Shown: positions 5,977 to 6,206 of the stretch, piece after piece
How the letters are laid out: every line of letters starts with the position of its first letter
How positions within the stretch are numbered: the first letter of the stretch is position 1
NCBI GenBank assembly: GCA_021205485.1
Contig: JAJPXK010000232.1
Location: 1 to 6,206, forward strand
Origin: Clostridia bacterium
GTDB lineage: Bacteria; Bacillota; Clostridia; Christensenellales; Borkfalkiaceae
DNA length: 6,206 nucleotides
Direction: 5' to 3'
Program-made: the position numbers and the translations under genes
Notes under the pieces: model-generated
What the model saw: only the letters and a program-made list of their open reading frames with translations
Told to the model about the DNA's origin: nothing
Database searches by the model: none

Positions 5977-6023
5977 GACGCAAAAATTTTTATGCGTCCA
6001 CAAAAAAAGGAGACGCATAAAAA
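5977..6023. repeat. Three alternating GACGCA motifs forming two exclusive hairpins
   Basis: GACGCA (5977-5982), TGCGTC (5993-5998) and GACGCA (6012-6017) alternate in direction. The middle copy can pair with the left one (6-bp arms, AT-rich centre) or, better, with the right one as a perfect 12-bp stem (5987-5998 with 6012-6023) around a 13-nt A-rich loop. A further copy, ATGCGTC, lies at 5595-5601. The role is unknown: an origin-binding protein site, a bidirectional terminator-like structure, or RNA leader folding of a gene to the right. Confidence 0.6.
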
Positions 6024-6130
6024 CGTGGAACAAACTTTCAGTTTCTTTCTATAACAACAAAAAAAGCCTTCAATATATAAATAAGGTATTACATTAATAT
6101 TTAAACCTATCTTTTTAATCGTTTCACATA

Positions 6131-6169
6131 ATTCTATCGTTGTAATTATAAAAATTATAACGATAGAAT
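6131..6169. repeat. 17-bp-arm inverted repeat near the right edge
   Basis: ATTCTATCGTTGTAATT (6131-6147) and AATTATAACGATAGAAT (6153-6169) are complementary at 16 of 17 positions, the exception being a G-T pair, with a 5-nt loop. No T-tract follows on either strand, so it is unlikely to be an intrinsic terminator. It overlaps a possible plus-strand promoter (TTGTAA 6140-6145, TAGAAT 6164-6169, spacing 18), so an operator is a reasonable guess. Confidence 0.55.
6140..6169 (+). promoter_or_regulatory. Possible plus-strand promoter inside the inverted repeat
   Basis: TTGTAA (4 of 6 to the -35 consensus) and TAGAAT (5 of 6 to the -10) are 18 nt apart. Transcription would run rightward out of the window, away from the origin. 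In AT-rich DNA such matches occur often by chance, and no gene is confirmed downstream within the window. Confidence 0.3.
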
Positions 6170-6206
6170 GTTATAAAATAAGAGTTTTATGGCGATAATA
6201 TACAAG

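Larger units (their letters stand above)
5328..6206. other. 879-bp intergenic replication-origin region
   Basis: No protein-coding or stable RNA gene is recognised here. From left to right it contains the ftsH ribosome site and leader (5328-5450), the ftsH promoter (5457-5485), AT-rich DNA with no clear signal (5486-5624), two parS-like palindromes (5625-5683), the DnaA-box array (5699-5781), an AT-rich tract (5782-5976), the GACGCA repeats (5977-6023), further AT-rich DNA without a clear signal (6024-6130) and the long inverted repeat (6131-6169). An ATG at 6189 could open a rightward gene, but only six codons are visible. Confidence 0.8.

Noticed and set aside
6121..6127. GTTTCAC as a fourth parS site
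   Set aside because: Only one half-site is present; the following ATAATTC does not match the second half.
6189..6206. ATG opening a partial rightward gene (MAIIYK)
   Set aside because: Only six codons fall in the window and the ribosome site (AAGAG, 4 nt away) is weak. It does not match the start of DnaA or ribosomal protein L34, the usual neighbours of this type of origin.

Overview
This window looks like the left flank of a chromosomal replication origin from a low-to-moderate GC Gram-positive bacterium, probably an uncultured Clostridia-type Firmicute. Three things point there: a chromosomal-type ParA/ParB pair, parS palindromes of the kind Bacillus and Clostridium use, and a DnaA-box cluster in an AT-rich gap beside them. 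The exact lineage cannot be read from the sequence alone.

Layout. All four recognisable genes lie on the minus strand and point away from the origin, so they would be co-oriented with the replication fork. From right to left they are as follows. (1) A gene-free, AT-rich stretch at 5328-6206 holds, in order, the ftsH leader and promoter, two parS-like palindromes, five same-direction DnaA boxes, a very AT-rich putative unwinding region and two sets of inverted repeats. (2) ftsH (3336-5327) encodes a membrane AAA+ zinc protease and starts at TTG. (3) A 57-bp gap carries a 12-bp-stem inverted repeat with a near-parS core. (4) parA/soj (2517-3278) and parB/spo0J (1559-2473) follow. (5) A strong intrinsic terminator (1518-1547) comes next. 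(6) Last is a two-part acyltransferase-like gene, DUF2156 plus GNAT (59-1501), whose start lies only 16 nt past the terminator's U-tract.

How it works together. DnaA would load on the box array and open the neighbouring AT-rich DNA. ParB would load as a CTP-dependent clamp at the parS sites 16 bp from the first box and at the near-parS site in front of parA. ParA would use ATP to move the ParB-bound origins, and in Bacillus it also controls DnaA. One promoter (TTGATA-N17-TAGAAT) upstream of ftsH may drive ftsH-parA-parB as one transcript, since no other clear promoter is seen before the terminator.

Novelty. No new multi-gene system is visible. The points most worth a second look are the hybrid parS/Noc-site-like sequence between ftsH and parA, the CATATG-centred parS variant beside the origin, the terminator sitting just before the acyltransferase gene, the structured ftsH leader and the GACGCA repeat set beyond the origin.
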